From Quadrisphaera sp. (GTDB lineage: Bacteria > Actinomycetota > Actinomycetes > Actinomycetales > Quadrisphaeraceae): a stretch of 44,612 bases of DNA. Below the pieces are notes generated by a model. The model did not search any database and was not told the DNA's origin. It saw nothing but the letters and a program-made list of their open reading frames with translations. The DNA lies in assembly GCA_029258695.1 (NCBI GenBank), contig JARIBR010000005.1, positions 1 through 44,612 on the forward strand, read 5' to 3'. Made by a program: the position numbers and the translations under genes. Positions 6,968 through 15,536 of the stretch are shown here, one piece after another. The stretch's first letter is position 1; every line of letters begins with the position of its first letter.

Positions 6968-8704
6968 TCACGCCTTCGGTGTGGCCGGCCCGCGTTGTGC
7001 CCGGGCCAGCCGCCTCGCGCGAGCCCCGGCCACCAGGCCCGCTCCCGCGAGGAGCAGGCCGCCGCCGGCCAGCACCCCCTCGACCGGCACGTGGTGCTGG
7101 CGCAGCCAGGTGGCCACCGTGGCCGAGGTCCGCAGCGGCAGGCGCTCCTGGAGCACGGCCGGGGTGAAGAGCTCGGTGCGCTGGGTGGCCGTGCCGTCGG
7201 GCGCCACCATCGCCGAGACCCCCACCGTGGAGACGTGGACGACGGCCCGCCCGGTCTCCACGGCGCGGATGCGGCTCATCGCCAGCTGCTGGACGGACTC
7301 GTCGGTGTACCCGAACGTCGCGTTGTTGGTCTGGACCACGAGCAGCGCAGCCCCGTCCTCGTCAGCGGTCCCGTCGACGACGTCGGCGACCAGGCCGTCC
7401 TCGACCACCTCGAAGCAGATGAGCGCCCCGACGCGGGTGCCGGCGACCGGCATCACCCCGGGCTCCGTGCCCGCGGCGAAGTCGGTGCCGACCAGGTCCA
7501 CCGCGTCGGTGATGAGCCGGAAGAACGAGCGGAAGGGGATGTACTCCGCGAACGGCACCGGGTGGCGCTTCACGTAGCTGTCTGTCGGGCCCACCCCGGG
7601 CTCCCACAGCAGCGACGTGTTGTCGATCAGTCCGTCGTCGCGGTGGACCAGCGTGCCGAGCAGCAGCGGCACCCCCACCTCGCGGGCCGCCGCGTCGATC
7701 CTCCGGGCCGCGTCGGCGTTCTCCGACCGGAAGGGGTCGATGTCGGAGGCGTTCTCCGGCCACACCACCAGGTCCGGGCGGGGGCGCTGCCCGGTGGCGA
7801 TCTCGTCGGCCAGGAGGGCGGACCCGGCGGCGTGGTTGTCGAGCACCGCGCGCCGCTGAGCGTTGAAGTCCAGGCCGGCGCGCGGGACGTTCCCCTGGAC
7901 CGCGGCGACGTCCAGGGTGCCTCCCTGCGCGCCCACCGGGGTGGGCACGAGCAGACCCGCCGCGACGACGGCCACGGCGCCGACGCCGGCGCCCACCGCA
8001 CCGGCCGCCTGCCGCACCGCCGGCCCCGCGGCCCCGGCCGAGAGGACGCTCTCGGCGAGCAGGGCACCGGCGGCGGCGACGGCGAAGGAGACCAGCGGCG
8101 CGCCTCCCAGCGCGGCCAGGTGGGCCGTCGGCGCGTCCGCCTGGGAGAAGACGAGCCGGGTCCACCCGAAGCCGCCGAACGGCCAGCGGCTCTGCAGCGC
8201 CTCCGCGGCCACCCACGTCCCGGCGACGCCGAGCTCGCGCAGCGCGGCGCAGCCCGGGCCCGGGCGCGCCCACCGGTGGACCGCGGCGATGCCGAGGCCG
8301 GCGAGGAGGGAGTAGCAGGACTCCGCGGCGCTCAGCGGCAGCCACGCGATGGGGCCGAGGTACACCCCCGTCCACGACAGCAGCGGCGTGACCAGCCCGG
8401 TGCCGAAGACGAACCCGAGCAGCGCGGCGCGCGGCAGGCTCTGCCCTCGCACCGCCAGCACGAGCGCCGCGACCCCCACCGGGGCGAGGGGCCACAGGTC
8501 GTGGCCGGGGTAGGCGAGGTACGTCAGCAGCCCGCCGCCGGCGGCGAGCAAGAGCGCCGGGAGCAGGGCCAGCGTGCCCGCAGGACGAGGCCGACGGTCG
8601 CGCCGGAGACCCCGCCCGCGCCGCGGAACCACCGGACCGTCACCGCCCACGGGGGCGCTGGAGCGCTGCGCAGCGGTGGTGGGCGCGGTGTCAGAGGCGG
8701 TCAT
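6968..8704 (-). CDS. lnt: Apolipoprotein N-acyltransferase
   Basis: The product has 578 residues. After a basic N-terminus there are about six membrane segments (residues 45-250), then a nitrilase-fold domain with the catalytic triad visible as Glu317 (VVWPENAS), Lys379 (YVKRHPVPFAEYIPF) and Cys430 (GALICFEV), and a last membrane segment near the C-terminus. Lnt transfers an acyl chain to the N-terminal cysteine of lipoproteins at the outer face of the membrane. Two lipoproteins are encoded in this window. The ATG at 8704 lies within the last codons of the upstream amidohydrolase, a 14-base overlap that points to coupling. In mycobacteria Lnt is fused or adjacent to Ppm1; here no Ppm1 gene is next to it. 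Confidence 0.92.
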   Translation of the reverse strand: MTASDTAPTTAAQRSSAPVGGDGPVVPRRGRGLRRDRRPRPAGTLALLPALLLAAGGGLLTYLAYPGHDLWPLAPVGVAALVLAVRGQSLPRAALLGFVFGTGLVTPLLSWTGVYLGPIAWLPLSAAESCYSLLAGLGIAAVHRWARPGPGCAALRELGVAGTWVAAEALQSRWPFGGFGWTRLVFSQADAPTAHLAALGGAPLVSFAVAAAGALLAESVLSAGAAGPAVRQAAGAVGAGVGAVAVVAAGLLVPTPVGAQGGTLDVAAVQGNVPRAGLDFNAQRRAVLDNHAAGSALLADEIATGQRPRPDLVVWPENASDIDPFRSENADAARRIDAAAREVGVPLLLGTLVHRDDGLIDNTSLLWEPGVGPTDSYVKRHPVPFAEYIPFRSFFRLITDAVDLVGTDFAAGTEPGVMPVAGTRVGALICFEVVEDGLVADVVDGTADEDGAALLVVQTNNATFGYTDESVQQLAMSRIRAVETGRAVVHVSTVGVSAMVAPDGTATQRTELFTPAVLQERLPLRTSATVATWLRQHHVPVEGVLAGGGLLLAGAGLVAGARARRLARAQRGPATPKA

Positions 8705-10373
8705 GGACCACCCGTCCGTCGACGACCGTGCGCAGGCAGCTCGGGGCCGCCACCCCGGGCGTGAGGTCCGGCAGGCCGGGCGTCCCCGAGCGCACGTCGG
8801 TGCTCCACCCCGCGACGCGGGCGTCCGGGGTCTGGACCAGCAGGTCGCTCGGCTCCCACACCGCGAACGTCGCCGCAGCGCCCGGCACCAGCGCACCGAC
8901 CCCGTCACGCCCGGCGGCGCGCCACCCACCGCGGGTGTGCGCGAGGAAGGCGGCCCGGGCGGTGGTCGCGTGGGCCGGCTCGTGCGGGAACGCCGCGGCG
9001 CGCACCGCCTCCCAGGGGGCGAAGGGGGTGACGGGCGAGTCCGACCCCAGGGCGAGCGGGACCCCCGCGGCGACCAGGGCGGCGAGGTCGTTCATCGTCG
9101 CGGCCCGCTGGCGGCCCACGCGCTCGGCGTACATGCCGCGGGGCCCGCCCCAGGCGGCGTCGCACGCCGGCTGGGAGGACACCGTGACGCCGAGGCCCGC
9201 GAGGACGCCGACGTCCGCGGCGCTCAGCATCTCGGCGTGCTCGACGCGGTGACGCGCTCCGGAGATCGCGAGGGGCCCCAGCGCGTCCGCCGCCAGCCCC
9301 AGGCCGGCGACGAGCTCGGCGACCGCGCCGTCCCCGATGACGTGGAAGCCGCCCGTGAAGCCGGCCCGGGTGCACGCCACGAGGTGCGCGGCGATCGCCT
9401 CGGCGTCGAGGAAGGGCGCCGGCGAGGGCGACCCGTCGGCGTACGGCGCGAGCAGCGCGGCCGTCCGCGAGCCCAGCGACCCGTCGACCACGAGGTCCCC
9501 CGCCAGCCCGATGAACGCCGCCTCGTGCGCCGCTCCCAGGCCCAGCCCGTCCACCACGGCGCGAGCCTCGTCGGCGTCGCGGACCGCCTCCCCCCACAGG
9601 GCCAGCACCGTGGGCAGGGCCTCGGCGCCGCTCACGGCGGCCGTGCCGGCAGCCACGAGGTCCAGCATCGCCCGCAGGTCCTCGCCCGAGCCGACCGACG
9701 GTGCGGCGTTCTCGTGGACGCACCCGATGCCAGCGGCAGCCGCCGCGCGCAGCGCCGCGGTGTGCGCCCGGGTGCGCTGGGCGGGCGTGAGCCGCCGCGT
9801 GGCGTCCCGGGCGGCGTGGTGGTCCTCCAGCACGACGCGGGCGCCTCCGTCAGGGTCCGCGTCGGTGCCGGCGCGGACCGCGAGGCTCGAGGACACCAGG
9901 GCGGAGTGCACGTCGACGCGCGAGAGGTAGACCTCGGCGCCCGGGGCGGCCCGCTCGAGCTGGCCCCGGGTCGGCAGCGCGTCCGGCCACGAGGTGTCGT
10001 CCCACCCGTGCCCCAGGATCGTCCAAGGACCCTGGGCGTGCCCGCGTCGTCGGTGCTCCTGCGCCACGACGTCCAGGAGCTGCGCGGCCGAGGCGACGTC
10101 GCGCAGGTCCAGGCCGTCGAGCGCGAGCCCCGTCTCGGTGACGTGCGCGTGCGCGTCGACGAACGCGGGGGTGACGAGCGCGCCGTCGAGGTCGACGACG
10201 GTGGCGCCGTCACCCCCGCCGGACGAGAGGGTGGCCATCGAGGCGGCGGCGTCGTCGGAACCCACCCAGGCCACGACGCCGTCCTCGACGAGCAGCGCCG
10301 TCGCGAAGGGGTCCGCGGGGGTGTAGACGCTCCCCCCGCGGTAGAGCACGCGGCGGCGAGAAGGCGTTGTCAC
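8691..10373 (-). CDS. Amidohydrolase family 3 (YtcJ-like) metal-dependent hydrolase
   Basis: The 560-residue protein has the YtcJ/AepA-like amidohydrolase architecture: a beta-sandwich N-terminus (ALLVEDGVVAWVGSD), the metal-binding VDAHAHV motif at about residues 71-77, GGFHVIGDGAV and RVEHAEM with further metal-ligand histidines, and LGSDSPVTPFAPWEAV near the C-terminus with the catalytic Asp. These enzymes hydrolyse amide or related bonds; the substrate is unknown. There is no signal peptide. It starts with GTG, has a CACACT box six bases upstream, and an inverted repeat GTCAC-N9-GTGAC (10369-10387) covers the start, a possible operator. It overlaps lnt by 14 bases. Confidence 0.82.
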   Translation of the reverse strand: MTTPSRRRVLYRGGSVYTPADPFATALLVEDGVVAWVGSDDAAASMATLSSGGGDGATVVDLDGALVTPAFVDAHAHVTETGLALDGLDLRDVASAAQLLDVVAQEHRRRGHAQGPWTILGHGWDDTSWPDALPTRGQLERAAPGAEVYLSRVDVHSALVSSSLAVRAGTDADPDGGARVVLEDHHAARDATRRLTPAQRTRAHTAALRAAAAAGIGCVHENAAPSVGSGEDLRAMLDLVAAGTAAVSGAEALPTVLALWGEAVRDADEARAVVDGLGLGAAHEAAFIGLAGDLVVDGSLGSRTAALLAPYADGSPSPAPFLDAEAIAAHLVACTRAGFTGGFHVIGDGAVAELVAGLGLAADALGPLAISGARHRVEHAEMLSAADVGVLAGLGVTVSSQPACDAAWGGPRGMYAERVGRQRAATMNDLAALVAAGVPLALGSDSPVTPFAPWEAVRAAAFPHEPAHATTARAAFLAHTRGGWRAAGRDGVGALVPGAAATFAVWEPSDLLVQTPDARVAGWSTDVRSGTPGLPDLTPGVAAPSCLRTVVDGRVVHDRL

Positions 10374-10387
10374 CCGATCAGTGTGAC
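10369..10387. promoter_or_regulatory. Inverted repeat over the amidohydrolase start; possible operator and leaderless -10
   Basis: GTCAC (10369-10373) and GTGAC (10383-10387) form an inverted repeat with a nine-base spacer that includes the GTG start. CACACT (10380-10385 on the minus strand) sits six bases before that GTG. Confidence 0.3.
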
Positions 10388-10454
10388 GGTCGTTGCTGGG
10401 AGGGTTTGGTCGTAGGGGTGGGCAGTGGCGGTGGTGGGTGGTGAAAGCATGCTT

Positions 10455-10467
10455 GCTTCTGTTATCA
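10455..10467 (+). repeat. Intergenic motif GCTTCTGTTATYA, copy 1
   Basis: GCTTCTGTTATCA, an AT-rich 13-mer in a very GC-rich region, lies in the divergent gap between the amidohydrolase and the exonuclease. Copies 1 and 3 share further bases upstream (ATGCYT). Confidence 0.8.
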
Positions 10468-10488
10468 GATTGACGGTGAGCGATCGGT

Positions 10489-10500
10489 CAGACTGCGGGG
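10489..10500 (+). promoter_or_regulatory. Putative leaderless -10 box of the exonuclease gene
   Basis: CAGACT (10489-10494) lies six bases before the GTG at 10501, without a ribosome-binding site. A TTGACG at 10470-10475 is too close for standard -35 spacing. Confidence 0.3.
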
Positions 10501-11481
10501 GTGGACGCACCAGCGGTCGCCCCCGCTCCCGAGGCACCTCGGCTCGACCGCGCGCCGGTGGTGCTGCTGGACACCGCGACGCTCTACTACCGGGCGTTCC
10601 ACGCGATGCCGTCGTCGGTGCGGGCACCGGACGGCTCGCCGGTGGGAGCGGTCCGAGGGTTCGTGGACATGCTGGCCGTGCTGGTGCGCCGTCTCGCGCC
10701 GGCGCAGGTGGTGGCGTGCTGGGACGACGACTGGCGTCCGGCGTGGCGGGTGGGGCTGCTGGCCTCCTACAAGGCGCACCGGGCGCGCGCGGACGGCGCC
10801 GAGGACGCCCCGGAGGCTCTCGGGTCGCAGGTGGCGGTGATCTGCGAGCTGCTGGCTGCCCTCGGCATCCCGCGGGTGGGGGCGCCGGGGTGCGAGGCGG
10901 ACGACGTCGCGGGCACCCTCGCCACCCGGCTGTCCTCGCAGGGTCTCCCGGTGGACGTGGTCTCCGGCGATCGCGACCTCCTGCAGCTGGTCGACGACGC
11001 GGGCGGCGTCCGTGTGGTGTCCCTCACGCGCGGGGTGAAGGACGCCGAGATCGTCGACGAGCTCGTGCTGCGCGAGCGCTACGGCGTGACGAGCGGCGCC
11101 GGGTACCGGGCGATGTCCGTCCTGCGCGGGGACCCGAGCGACGGGCTGCCCGGTGTCCCCGGCATCGGGGAGAAGACGGCCGCGAGCCTGCTGGGGCGAT
11201 TCGGGGACCTGGAGGGGTTGAGGGCCGCTGCTGATGACCCGAGCAGCGACCTCACGCCTGGTCAGCGACGCCGGCTGGTCGAGTCGGCGGGGTACGTGAC
11301 GGTGGCGGAGCGGGTGGTCGCCCTGCTGCGTGACGCGGACGTGCCGCCGCTGCCGGTGGCCCCCGGCGTGGGTCACCTGCTGGACGGCGCCGACGCCGGA
11401 GCCGTGGAGCGGCTCGAGGTCCGGTGGGGTCTGGCGTCGCCGCTGCGGCGGTTGCGGGCTGCCGCAGCTGCGACAGGCTGA
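10501..11481 (+). CDS. Stand-alone 5'-3' exonuclease (FEN/PolI N-terminal domain family)
   Basis: The 326-residue protein equals the N-terminal 5' nuclease domain of DNA polymerase I without the polymerase. Visible are LLDTATLYYRAFHAMP with the first metal-binding Asp, the acidic cluster GCEADDVAGTLA and DVVSGDRDLLQLV, and the helix-hairpin-helix SDGLPGVPGIGEKTAASLL. The enzyme is expected to remove RNA primers or flaps in replication and repair. Its counterpart in M. tuberculosis is Rv2090, also near helY. It starts with GTG and probably has a leaderless mRNA. It is flanked on both sides by copies of the GCTTCTGTTATYA motif. The last 80 residues are Arg/Ala-rich and less conserved. Confidence 0.88.
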   Translation: MDAPAVAPAPEAPRLDRAPVVLLDTATLYYRAFHAMPSSVRAPDGSPVGAVRGFVDMLAVLVRRLAPAQVVACWDDDWRPAWRVGLLASYKAHRARADGAEDAPEALGSQVAVICELLAALGIPRVGAPGCEADDVAGTLATRLSSQGLPVDVVSGDRDLLQLVDDAGGVRVVSLTRGVKDAEIVDELVLRERYGVTSGAGYRAMSVLRGDPSDGLPGVPGIGEKTAASLLGRFGDLEGLRAAADDPSSDLTPGQRRRLVESAGYVTVAERVVALLRDADVPPLPVAPGVGHLLDGADAGAVERLEVRWGLASPLRRLRAAAAATG

Positions 11482-11487
11482 CTCGCA

Positions 11488-11515
11488 CCGCCGCCTGACG
11501 GGTGAGGTGCGGCGG
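11488..11515 (+). terminator. Possible terminator after the exonuclease gene
   Basis: CCGCCGC (11488-11494) can pair with GCGGCGG (11509-11515) around a 14-base loop, a few bases after the stop codon. The stem is short and no T-run follows. Confidence 0.35.
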
Positions 11516-11517
11516 GG

Positions 11518-11543
11518 GGTTGGTCTGTCCATGGTTGGTCTGT
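11518..11543 (+). repeat. Direct repeat GGTTGGTCTGT, two copies, 15-base period
   Basis: Identical 11-mers at 11518-11528 and 11533-11543 are spaced by four bases in the gap between the exonuclease and marR stop codons. The gap is convergent, so a classic promoter role is unlikely for the flanking genes. Confidence 0.75.
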
Positions 11544-11576
11544 GCGGGGGGACGCGAGAGGGTAGTGAGGGCGCTG

Positions 11577-11589
11577 GCTTCTGTTATTA
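11577..11589 (+). repeat. Intergenic motif GCTTCTGTTATYA, copy 2
   Basis: GCTTCTGTTATTA lies in the convergent gap between the exonuclease and marR, in the same orientation as copies 1 and 3. Confidence 0.8.
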
Positions 11590-11713
11590 CCACGAACTCC
11601 GCCGGCACACATCGCTGGCCCGTCGCGCGGGGACCTCGTCCGGCAGCTCTCGGCGTGTCGGGCGCTCGGAGTCCCCGCTCGGGCACCACGGCAGCCCGGT
11701 CGGGTGCGACTCC

Positions 11714-12172
11714 TCACCGTGGCCGACCGTTCCGGGCGATGCCGTGGTGATCGGCGAGCTGGCCGAGGAGGCGCGCGAGGGCCGCCCGCTCGACGGCGCT
11801 GAGCGGGGAGAGCAGCGCGCCGCCGTGGTCCCGGGCGGCAGCGCCCATCGCCCGCAGCACCTCGGAGCCAGCTCGGGTGAGGTGGACGGCGTGCAGGCGT
11901 CGGTCCCGCGCGTCACGGCGGCGCTCGAGGAGCCCGCGCTCGGCGAGCTCGTCGACGAGCACGACGACGCGGCTCGGCGTCGTGCCGGAGCGCTCGGCGA
12001 GGAGGCGCTGCGAGGAGCCGGGGTGCGCGGCGACCGCGCTCAGCAGGCCCGCCTGCGAGGGCGACAGACCGATCGGGGCGAGCCGCTCGGCGAGGCCGGC
12101 GGTGGCGTGCCCGCCGAGCTGCTCGAGCAGGGCGACGACCTGACGGTCGCTGGGTCCGTGCTGCTCCGTCAT
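11714..12172 (-). CDS. MarR-family transcriptional regulator
   Basis: The 152-residue protein has a winged helix-turn-helix: LSPSQAGLLSAVAAHPGSSQRLLAERSGTTPSRVVVLVDELAERGLLERRRDARDRR, with the DxRxxx wing typical of MarR, between helical ends used for dimerisation. MarR regulators usually repress a neighbouring transporter or stress gene and are released by small aromatic ligands or oxidation; there is no cysteine in the protein, so oxidation sensing is unlikely. The neighbours (exonuclease, helY) are not typical targets. TATCGT stands seven bases before the ATG, so it is probably leaderless. It sits between two copies of the GCTTCTGTTATYA motif, which could be its operator; this is speculation. 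Confidence 0.88.
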   Translation of the reverse strand: MTEQHGPSDRQVVALLEQLGGHATAGLAERLAPIGLSPSQAGLLSAVAAHPGSSQRLLAERSGTTPSRVVVLVDELAERGLLERRRDARDRRLHAVHLTRAGSEVLRAMGAAARDHGGALLSPLSAVERAALARLLGQLADHHGIARNGRPR

Positions 12173-12185
12173 GGCGGCGACGATA
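12173..12185 (-). promoter_or_regulatory. Leaderless -10 box of marR
   Basis: TATCGT (12180-12185) is a good TANNNT box exactly seven bases before the ATG, with no ribosome-binding site in between. Confidence 0.5.
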
Positions 12186-12290
12186 GCCGTCGAGAACCGT
12201 CAACCAGGTGAACGGTTCACCGGCGAGACGATGTGTTCCGCGCACCCTGTGCCGCTCCCCCGCGGGCAGCGGCGGGTCTTGGCGATGCCT

Positions 12291-12303
12291 GCTTCTGTTA
12301 TCA
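12291..12303 (+). repeat. Intergenic motif GCTTCTGTTATYA, copy 3
   Basis: GCTTCTGTTATCA lies between marR and the helY stop, in the same orientation as the other two copies, 714 bases from copy 2. Confidence 0.8.
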
Positions 12304-12371
12304 ACTGGGCGTCAGTCCCCCCTCGCGACCGTCGCGCACAGATCTTGACCGGCAGCCCCCTGCGGCTCGGC

Positions 12372-12406
12372 GCCTCCCGGCTACCCGGGGCCTCCCGGCT
12401 ACCCGG
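12372..12406. repeat. Tandem 18-bp repeat spanning the helY stop codon
   Basis: A 17-base identity (GCCTCCCGGCTACCCGG) occurs at 12372-12388 and again at 12390-12406. The second copy carries the helY TAG stop (12399-12401), and the first supplies another in-frame TAG 18 bases beyond. The two units look like a recent slippage duplication. Confidence 0.75.
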
Positions 12407-15400
12407 CAGCGCGCGCCGTCCCGGCGGAGTACGCGACGACGCCGCGGTCCACCAGCGCCGCCGCCGCGCGGGCGGTGCGCGCCAGCTCGACGTCCCCACC
12501 GGCGGAGGAGACCACCACCACCTGGTCGAGAAGGTCGAGGAGCTGGCGGCACCACCGCACGAAGTCCCCGGCGGCCAGGTCGGTCGGGCCGGCCTCGAGC
12601 ACCGCGTCGAGGCTCTGCCCCCGGCACCACCGGTGGATCGGCCACGTGAGTCCGGGGTCGGGCTCGTGGGTCGACGGCAGGTGGTGCACGCGCTCGAGCT
12701 CCCCCAGCTCGGCCCACGTGGCGCTCGTCGCCTCCAGCGCCTCGCCGACGGCTCGCCCGCCCGGCGAGCGGGTGGCCAGCGGCCCCTCCTCGCGGCGGGC
12801 CTCGTAGACGATGGTCGAGAGCACCGTGGCCAGCCCTGCCGGGTCGAGGTCGTCCCACAGCCCACGGCGCAGGCACTGGGCGACGAGGAGGTCCTTCTCG
12901 GCGTAGACGCGCCGCAGCCGCTGGCCGGCGCCGGTCACCCGCAGGGCGGACCCGCGGGTCGGCGGCGCCGCGGGTGAGGCCTCCGCGTCGCTCTCCGCGG
13001 GGCTGCCCGGCTCCTCCACCTCGAGGTACCCCAGGCCCACGAGCAGGTCGCAGACCCGGTCGAAGGTCCGCGCGATGGTGCCGGTGCGGCCCTCGATGCG
13101 CGCGGAGGTCTCACGGGCCCCGACCTCGAGGGCCGACCACCGCTCGGCCCAGCGGGCGTGGTCCTCGCGCTGGGGGCAGGAGTGGCAGGGGTGCTGGCGC
13201 ATCCGGCGTCGCAGCCGCGCGACCTCGTCGAGCGCCGGCGAGGTGGACTCGTCGGCGCTGCGGCCACCTCGCCGACCCGGTGGCGTCCCGCGCCCGGCGG
13301 ACGTCGGGCTTCCCTCCCCCGACGTCGAGCCCGACGCCGTGGTCGGCGCCGAGGTCATCGCCGCGGCGAGGTCGCGGCGGGCCGCGGTGTCGCGCCGGTC
13401 GAACCCCCGGGGCACCGCCACCCGCGCCAGCGGGGTGACGGGGCGAGGCAGGTCGACGACGGTGAGGCGCTTCACGACCCGGTCCGCGGTGAGCACCGTC
13501 GGCCGCGGACCCTCCAGCCCCGCGGTGAGCCCCGGGTCGAGCACGAGGGCTCGGGTGGGGCGCTTGCCGCCGGGGACCTCGATGACGTCACCGACCACGA
13601 GTGCCTCCATGGCGGTGACCGCGGCGGAGCGACGGGCGCGGGCGGCGGCCCGGGAGGTGTCCTTCTCCAGGTCCGAGATGCGCCGACGGATCGCGGCGTA
13701 CTCGGCGAAGTCCCCCAGGTGGCACCGCATCGACTCGGCGTACCCGGCGAGCGCCTCCTGCTGCCCCTTGAGCTGGCGGGCGAGGCCGACGACGCCGCGG
13801 TCGGCCTGGAACTGGGCGAAGGAGGTCTCGAGGACCTCGCGGGCGCGGGCCCGTCCCACCTGGGCGACGAGGTTGACGGCCATGTTGTAGGTCGGCCGGA
13901 AGCTCGAGCGCAGCGGGTAGGTGCGGGTGGAGGCCAGGCCGGCGACGGCCTCGGCGTCGAGGCCGCCCTGCCACAGGACGACGGCGTGGCCCTCGACGTC
14001 GATGCCGCGGCGACCGGCGCGCCCGGTGAGCTGGGTGTACTCCCCCGGTGTGATGTCGACGTGGTTCTCGCCGTAGAACTTCTCGAGCTTCTCGAGGACG
14101 ACGGAGCGTGCTGGCATGTTGATGCCCAGCGCGAGGGTCTCGGTGGCGAAGACGGCCTTGACGAGGCCGAGGGAGAACAGCTCCTCGACGACCTCCTTGA
14201 AGGCGGGGAGCATGCCGGCGTGGTGGGCGGCGATGCCTCGGGTGAGCCCCTCGAGCCACTCGTAGTAGCCGAGGACCTCGAGGTCGGCGTCGGGGATCTC
14301 GGTCGAGCGGGCCTCGACGAGAGCCCGGATGGTGGCGCGCTCGCTCTCCGTGGTCAGGCGCACGCCCCAGGAGACGCACTGGCGCACGGCCGCGGCACAC
14401 CCGGCTCGGGAGAACACGAAGGTGATGACCGGCAGGAGGTCGGCTCCGGCGAGGCGCTCGAGGACCTCCGCGCGCGAGGCGGTGGGGGTCCCGCCGGCGC
14501 GCGCACCACCGCCGTGGCGGGGGTTGCGCCCGGGGGCAGGGCGCCCTCGTCCGCCGCGACCGCCGCCGCGGGGGGTGCGGGCGAGCTTGTCGTGGCGGGC
14601 GTCGGCGCGGGAGATGGCGACGAGCTCGGGATTCACGCCGAGCTCGCTCGCCGGCGAGCCCTCACCACCGTCACCGCGCCCGGAGCCGCGACGGGAGGGC
14701 CCCCGGCCCCGTCCGCCGCGGTCGCGGGGCCCCCGCCCCCGGTCGTCCTCGCGTCCGTCGTCACCGCGGCGCCCCGGTGAGGTGGCGGCGGGCGCGGTGC
14801 CGCGCGCGGCGAGGACGGCGCCGCCGCTGGCGTGGGACTCGTCCTGCGCGGTGGACTCGTCGACGAAGAGGTCGACCATGCGCGTGCCGACCATGACGTG
14901 CTGCCACAGGGGCACGGGCCGGTGCTCGGAGACGACCACCTCGGTGGTCCCCCGCACGGTGGCGAGCCAGGCACCGAACTCCTCGGCGTTGGAGACGGTG
15001 GCCGACAGCGAGGTGATGAGCACCTCGGAGGGCAGGTGGATGATCACTTCTTCCCACACGGCGCCCCGGGCGCGGTCGGCGAGGTAGTGCACCTCGTCCA
15101 TCACGACGTGGCCGAGGCCCACGAGCGCCGGGGAGTCCGCGTAGAGCATGTTGCGGAGCACCTCGGTGGTCATGACGACGACGGGGGCGTCGCCGTTCAC
15201 GGAGGTGTCCCCGGTGAGCAGGCCGACCTTCTCCGCGCCGAAGCGCGCGGAGAGCTCGGCGTGCTTCTGGTTGCTCAGCGCTTTGATGGGCGTGGTGTAG
15301 AAGGCCTTGCGGCCCGCGGTGAGCGCGAGGTGGACGGCGAGCTCGCCGACGACGGTCTTGCCCGCCCCGGTGGGGGCGGCGACGAGGACGGAGGACCCGG

Positions 15401-15536
15401 CCTCCAGCGCCCGCCCGGCGCGCAGCTGGAAGTCGTCGAGCTCGAAGCCCAGGGTCTGCGCGAAGGTGTGGAGCTCGGTGCGCTGCGCGGCGGTCCGCGC
15501 CTTCGCCGCCGCGAACCGCTCAGCAGGTGAGGGCAT
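12399..15536 (-). CDS. helY: Ski2/Mtr4-like DEVH-box RNA helicase HelY
   Basis: The 1045-residue superfamily 2 helicase has APTGAGKT (Walker A, residues 54-61), TTPIKALSNQK, DEVH (147-150), SLSAT (177-180), ITFVFSRAGC (371-380), AHHAGMLPAFKE, and QLTGRAGRRGID as motif VI, followed by the Ski2-type C-terminal region with a CPQRE-type Cys pair. Homologues act in RNA unwinding and turnover. Residues about 255-348 are a Gly/Arg-rich, RGG-like insertion between the two RecA lobes that is much more extended than a simple linker. TACCCT stands six bases before the ATG at 15536, so the mRNA is probably leaderless. The gene lies next to the tat genes as in M. tuberculosis. Confidence 0.93.
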   Translation of the reverse strand: MPSPAERFAAAKARTAAQRTELHTFAQTLGFELDDFQLRAGRALEAGSSVLVAAPTGAGKTVVGELAVHLALTAGRKAFYTTPIKALSNQKHAELSARFGAEKVGLLTGDTSVNGDAPVVVMTTEVLRNMLYADSPALVGLGHVVMDEVHYLADRARGAVWEEVIIHLPSEVLITSLSATVSNAEEFGAWLATVRGTTEVVVSEHRPVPLWQHVMVGTRMVDLFVDESTAQDESHASGGAVLAARGTAPAATSPGRRGDDGREDDRGRGPRDRGGRGRGPSRRGSGRGDGGEGSPASELGVNPELVAISRADARHDKLARTPRGGGRGGRGRPAPGRNPRHGGGARAGGTPTASRAEVLERLAGADLLPVITFVFSRAGCAAAVRQCVSWGVRLTTESERATIRALVEARSTEIPDADLEVLGYYEWLEGLTRGIAAHHAGMLPAFKEVVEELFSLGLVKAVFATETLALGINMPARSVVLEKLEKFYGENHVDITPGEYTQLTGRAGRRGIDVEGHAVVLWQGGLDAEAVAGLASTRTYPLRSSFRPTYNMAVNLVAQVGRARAREVLETSFAQFQADRGVVGLARQLKGQQEALAGYAESMRCHLGDFAEYAAIRRRISDLEKDTSRAAARARRSAAVTAMEALVVGDVIEVPGGKRPTRALVLDPGLTAGLEGPRPTVLTADRVVKRLTVVDLPRPVTPLARVAVPRGFDRRDTAARRDLAAAMTSAPTTASGSTSGEGSPTSAGRGTPPGRRGGRSADESTSPALDEVARLRRRMRQHPCHSCPQREDHARWAERWSALEVGARETSARIEGRTGTIARTFDRVCDLLVGLGYLEVEEPGSPAESDAEASPAAPPTRGSALRVTGAGQRLRRVYAEKDLLVAQCLRRGLWDDLDPAGLATVLSTIVYEARREEGPLATRSPGGRAVGEALEATSATWAELGELERVHHLPSTHEPDPGLTWPIHRWCRGQSLDAVLEAGPTDLAAGDFVRWCRQLLDLLDQVVVVSSAGGDVELARTARAAAALVDRGVVAYSAGTARAAG

